The translations under genes and the position numbers were made by a program. From the NCBI GenBank assembly GCA_041547565.1, contig JBFEUI010000121.1, positions 1 to 7,218 on the forward strand: DNA of 7,218 nucleotides, given 5' to 3'. Within the stretch, counting starts at the first letter, position 1. The number at the start of each line of letters is the position of its first letter. The stretch comes from JBFEUI01 sp041547565 (GTDB taxonomy: Bacteria; Pseudomonadota; Gammaproteobacteria; Thiohalomonadales; Thiohalomonadaceae). This document shows positions 5,775 through 7,218 of this stretch, in pieces. The notes below the pieces were generated by a model, which did not search any database, was not told the origin of the DNA, and saw only the letters and a program-made list of their open reading frames with translations.

Positions 5775-6824
5775 TCATTGATTCTGATTCAAGGCCGCGC
5801 CCAGCAGCCGTGCCGTAACATCCACGATGGGGATCACCCGGTCATAGGCCATGCGTGTCGGGCCAATCACCCCCAGCACACCGGCAACCTCGTTATCCAC
5901 CTTGTACGGCGCCGTCACCACGCTGCACTCGTCGAGGACCGAGTAGCCCGACTCCTCGCCGATGAATATCTGTATGCCCTCCGCACTGAGCGACTGGTCA
6001 AGCAGATGGAGGATATCGCTTTTCTGGTTGAACGCATCGAACAGCTGGCGCAGGCGTTCCATATCCGCCATCTCGGCATAACTCATCAGATTGGTCTGGC
6101 CAGCGAGCACGAAATCCCCCTCCCCGTCGCCTTCCTGCTGCTCCTGGAAGGCCTGCTGAGCCATCTCTATCGCCTCGGACATCAGGCGGTCCATGCTCTG
6201 CTTGGTCTCCTCCATCTCGCCGAGCACCCGCTGGCGTACCTCGCGAATATCGCGCCCGGCAAAAGAGTGGTTGAGGTAGTTGGCCATCTGCTGCAGCTCA
6301 GCGGGCGAGAAGTGACGCTTGGTCTCAATGATGCGGTTCTGCACCTCTTTTTCGTTGAGTACCAGGATCACCAGGACACGATTACCCGACAGCGGCAGGA
6401 ATTCGAGTTGGCGCAACGATTCCTGGTTGTGCCGCGGAATCATCACCACGCCGGCCATGGCGGTCAGATCGGAGAGCAGCGAGGAGGCGGAGCTGAGCGC
6501 CTGTTCGGGCTTGGAGACCGTGCCGATTTGCCGCTGCAGATCCGAAAGCAGGCTTTTCCTCAGGGGCCTGACCGTCAACAGGCTGTCCACAAACAGTCGG
6601 TAGCCCTGTACCGTGGGCACGCGCCCGGCGGAGGTATGCGGGGCGTTGATCAGGCCCATGTCCTCCAGGTCGGCCATCACATTGCGAATGGTGGCCGGGC
6701 TCAGCTCCATGTTGGAGTCACGAGCGAGCGTGCGCGAACCGACCGGTTGGCCATCGCGGATGTAACGCTCAACCAGCACCTTTAGCAGGCGCTGGGCACG
6801 GTCACTAATCATCACTTCGCTCAT
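5775..6824 (-). CDS. hrcA: Heat-inducible transcription repressor HrcA
   Basis: DNA-binding repressor of heat-shock genes that recognises CIRCE and depends on GroESL for activity in studied bacteria. The 349-residue length is typical. N-terminal winged helix: SDRAQRLLKVLVERYI (7-22) and the recognition region LSPATIRNVMADLEDMGLI (41-59), followed by the conserved TSAGRVPTVQGYRLFVD (64-80). The GAF-like middle domain ends in the signature GVIGPTRMAYDRVIPIVD (318-335). It is first in the operon, with a perfect CIRCE 40 bp upstream, so it should repress itself and the genes behind it. The ATG at 6824 has no clear Shine-Dalgarno sequence; ATG at 6812 (Met5) is an alternative that would still keep the winged helix. 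HrcA is absent from enteric bacteria, which argues for another gammaproteobacterial lineage. Confidence 0.97.
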   Translation of the reverse strand: MSEVMISDRAQRLLKVLVERYIRDGQPVGSRTLARDSNMELSPATIRNVMADLEDMGLINAPHTSAGRVPTVQGYRLFVDSLLTVRPLRKSLLSDLQRQIGTVSKPEQALSSASSLLSDLTAMAGVVMIPRHNQESLRQLEFLPLSGNRVLVILVLNEKEVQNRIIETKRHFSPAELQQMANYLNHSFAGRDIREVRQRVLGEMEETKQSMDRLMSEAIEMAQQAFQEQQEGDGEGDFVLAGQTNLMSYAEMADMERLRQLFDAFNQKSDILHLLDQSLSAEGIQIFIGEESGYSVLDECSVVTAPYKVDNEVAGVLGVIGPTRMAYDRVIPIVDVTARLLGAALNQNQ

Positions 6825-6844
6825 AGATTCAGGCAGGGGTATCT

Positions 6845-6870
6845 TGCTAACATATTGTCACTTGTTAGCA
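6845..6870 (-). promoter_or_regulatory. Third CIRCE-like half-arm in the hrcA leader
   Basis: On the minus strand GTTAGCA (6845-6851) repeats the outer part of the CIRCE arm. It is complementary to TGCTAAC in the start-proximal CIRCE arm (6864-6870), leaving a 12-base loop. In RNA the shared arm could pair either with its CIRCE partner or with this extra arm, so two exclusive hairpins are possible. The inner CTC of a full half-site is missing, so HrcA binding here alone seems unlikely. Confidence 0.35.
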
Positions 6871-6892
6871 CTCAACAGAGCTGAGTGCTAAC
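6864..6892. promoter_or_regulatory. CIRCE operator (HrcA binding site)
   Basis: TTAGCACTC (6865-6873), 9 bases, GAGTGCTAA (6883-6891) is a perfect match to the CIRCE consensus; one more flanking pair (G6864/C6892) extends each arm to 10. It lies 40 bp upstream of the hrcA ATG and begins about where the sigma70-like promoter would start transcription. HrcA bound here would block the operon, and the hairpin would also form at the 5' end of the mRNA. It also lies 104 bp upstream of the divergent nadK. Confidence 0.97.
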
Positions 6893-6898
6893 GGCGAA

Positions 6899-6928
6899 AT
6901 TATCAACCTTTATCCACCATACGGTCAA
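6899..6928 (-). promoter_or_regulatory. Sigma70-like promoter of hrcA
   Basis: On the minus strand TTGACC (6923-6928, 5 of 6 to TTGACA) and GATAAT (6899-6904, 5 of 6 to TATAAT) are 18 bases apart. The predicted start near 6892 falls at the first base of CIRCE, the arrangement expected for HrcA repression. This is the best promoter match in the divergent spacer. Confidence 0.65.
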
Positions 6929-6996
6929 GCTGGGCGCGTCTGGAGAAATGGGTGGTGACATGGTAACTTTTGAGGCATCTTTTTCGGGGAGTACGC

Positions 6997-7218
6997 ATGG
7001 TGGACAGCTTTAAAACCATTGGCCTTATCGGCAAGTATGCCGCCAGATCGGCCGGGGATACCCTCAGGACGCTCTCTGACTACCTCAAGGCCAAGGAACT
7101 GAATATCCTGCTCGATGAGGGCAGTGCCGTACTGTGGCCCGAGCACGGTTTGGAGACAGCCAGCCGCGAGCGTATCGGCAGGGAGTGCGACCTGGTCATT
7201 GTCGTCGGCGGTGACGGC
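6997..7218 (+). CDS. nadK: NAD kinase, N-terminal part (runs off the window)
   Basis: NAD kinase phosphorylates NAD to NADP with ATP in the cytosol. The 74 codons visible translate without a stop to the right edge and give about a quarter of the usual roughly 290 residues. The start MVDSFKTIGLIGKY, the DTLRTLSDYLKAKELNILLD region (21-40) and the hallmark DLVIVVGGDG (65-74) match NadK; GGDG is the nucleotide-binding and catalytic motif. GGGGAG at 6986-6991 is a strong ribosome binding site 5 nt before the ATG. It is divergent from hrcA, as nadK is divergent from grpE in E. coli, where recN follows. No convincing promoter was found for it in the 105 bp between CIRCE and the ATG. Confidence 0.93.
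   Translation, partial: MVDSFKTIGLIGKYAARSAGDTLRTLSDYLKAKELNILLDEGSAVLWPEHGLETASRERIGRECDLVIVVGGDG

Noticed and set aside
5778..6785. 335-codon plus-strand open frame opposite hrcA
   Set aside because: Antisense to hrcA over nearly its full length, with shadow-type composition; the minus frame carries all HrcA signatures.
6893..6996. nadK promoter
   Set aside because: Candidate boxes such as TTATCA and TAACTT do not combine at an acceptable spacing, so I do not call one.
6925..7146. 73-codon minus-strand open frame
   Set aside because: It overlaps the start of nadK on the other strand and the hrcA promoter; the nadK frame has the NAD kinase motif and a strong ribosome binding site.

Overview
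The window is a housekeeping stretch of a bacterial chromosome. It most resembles a non-enteric gammaproteobacterium of moderately high GC. The reasons are the order hrcA-grpE-dnaK-dnaJ followed by dapB, a divergent nadK beside the heat-shock block (E. coli also has nadK divergent from grpE, but lacks hrcA), a perfect CIRCE operator, and a Tat-exported DsrE-like protein of a kind often seen in sulfur-metabolising lineages. The lineage is an inference; no rRNA or other marker is present.

Layout from right to left, since all genes but one are on the minus strand. The start of nadK (plus strand) runs off the right edge. A divergent spacer holds a sigma70-like promoter and a CIRCE operator for hrcA. 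hrcA (repressor) is followed by grpE (nucleotide exchange factor), then a spacer with a good sigma32-type promoter, then dnaK (Hsp70). A spacer made of inverted 7-bp repeats with a strong hairpin leads to dnaJ (Hsp40), which ends at a clear intrinsic terminator. Next come a small Tat-signal DsrE-like gene and dapB (lysine/diaminopimelate synthesis). The left 306 bases carry no credible gene. They hold a perfect tandem heptamer array, two degenerate heptamer tracts and a pair of inverted REP-like palindromes.

How the genes work together: DnaK, DnaJ and GrpE form the Hsp70 chaperone cycle. HrcA would repress the whole block through CIRCE, while the internal sigma32-type promoter would boost dnaK and dnaJ separately on heat shock. 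The hairpin between dnaK and dnaJ may lower dnaJ relative to dnaK. dapB and the DsrE-like gene lie beyond the dnaJ terminator and are probably expressed separately. nadK (NADP supply) is divergent.

The protein-coding content is conventional and I see no new multi-gene system. The unusual content is intergenic: a family of 7-bp repeats found at two separate loci, arranged as inverted arrays at each, and a REP pair whose stems differ by compensatory changes.
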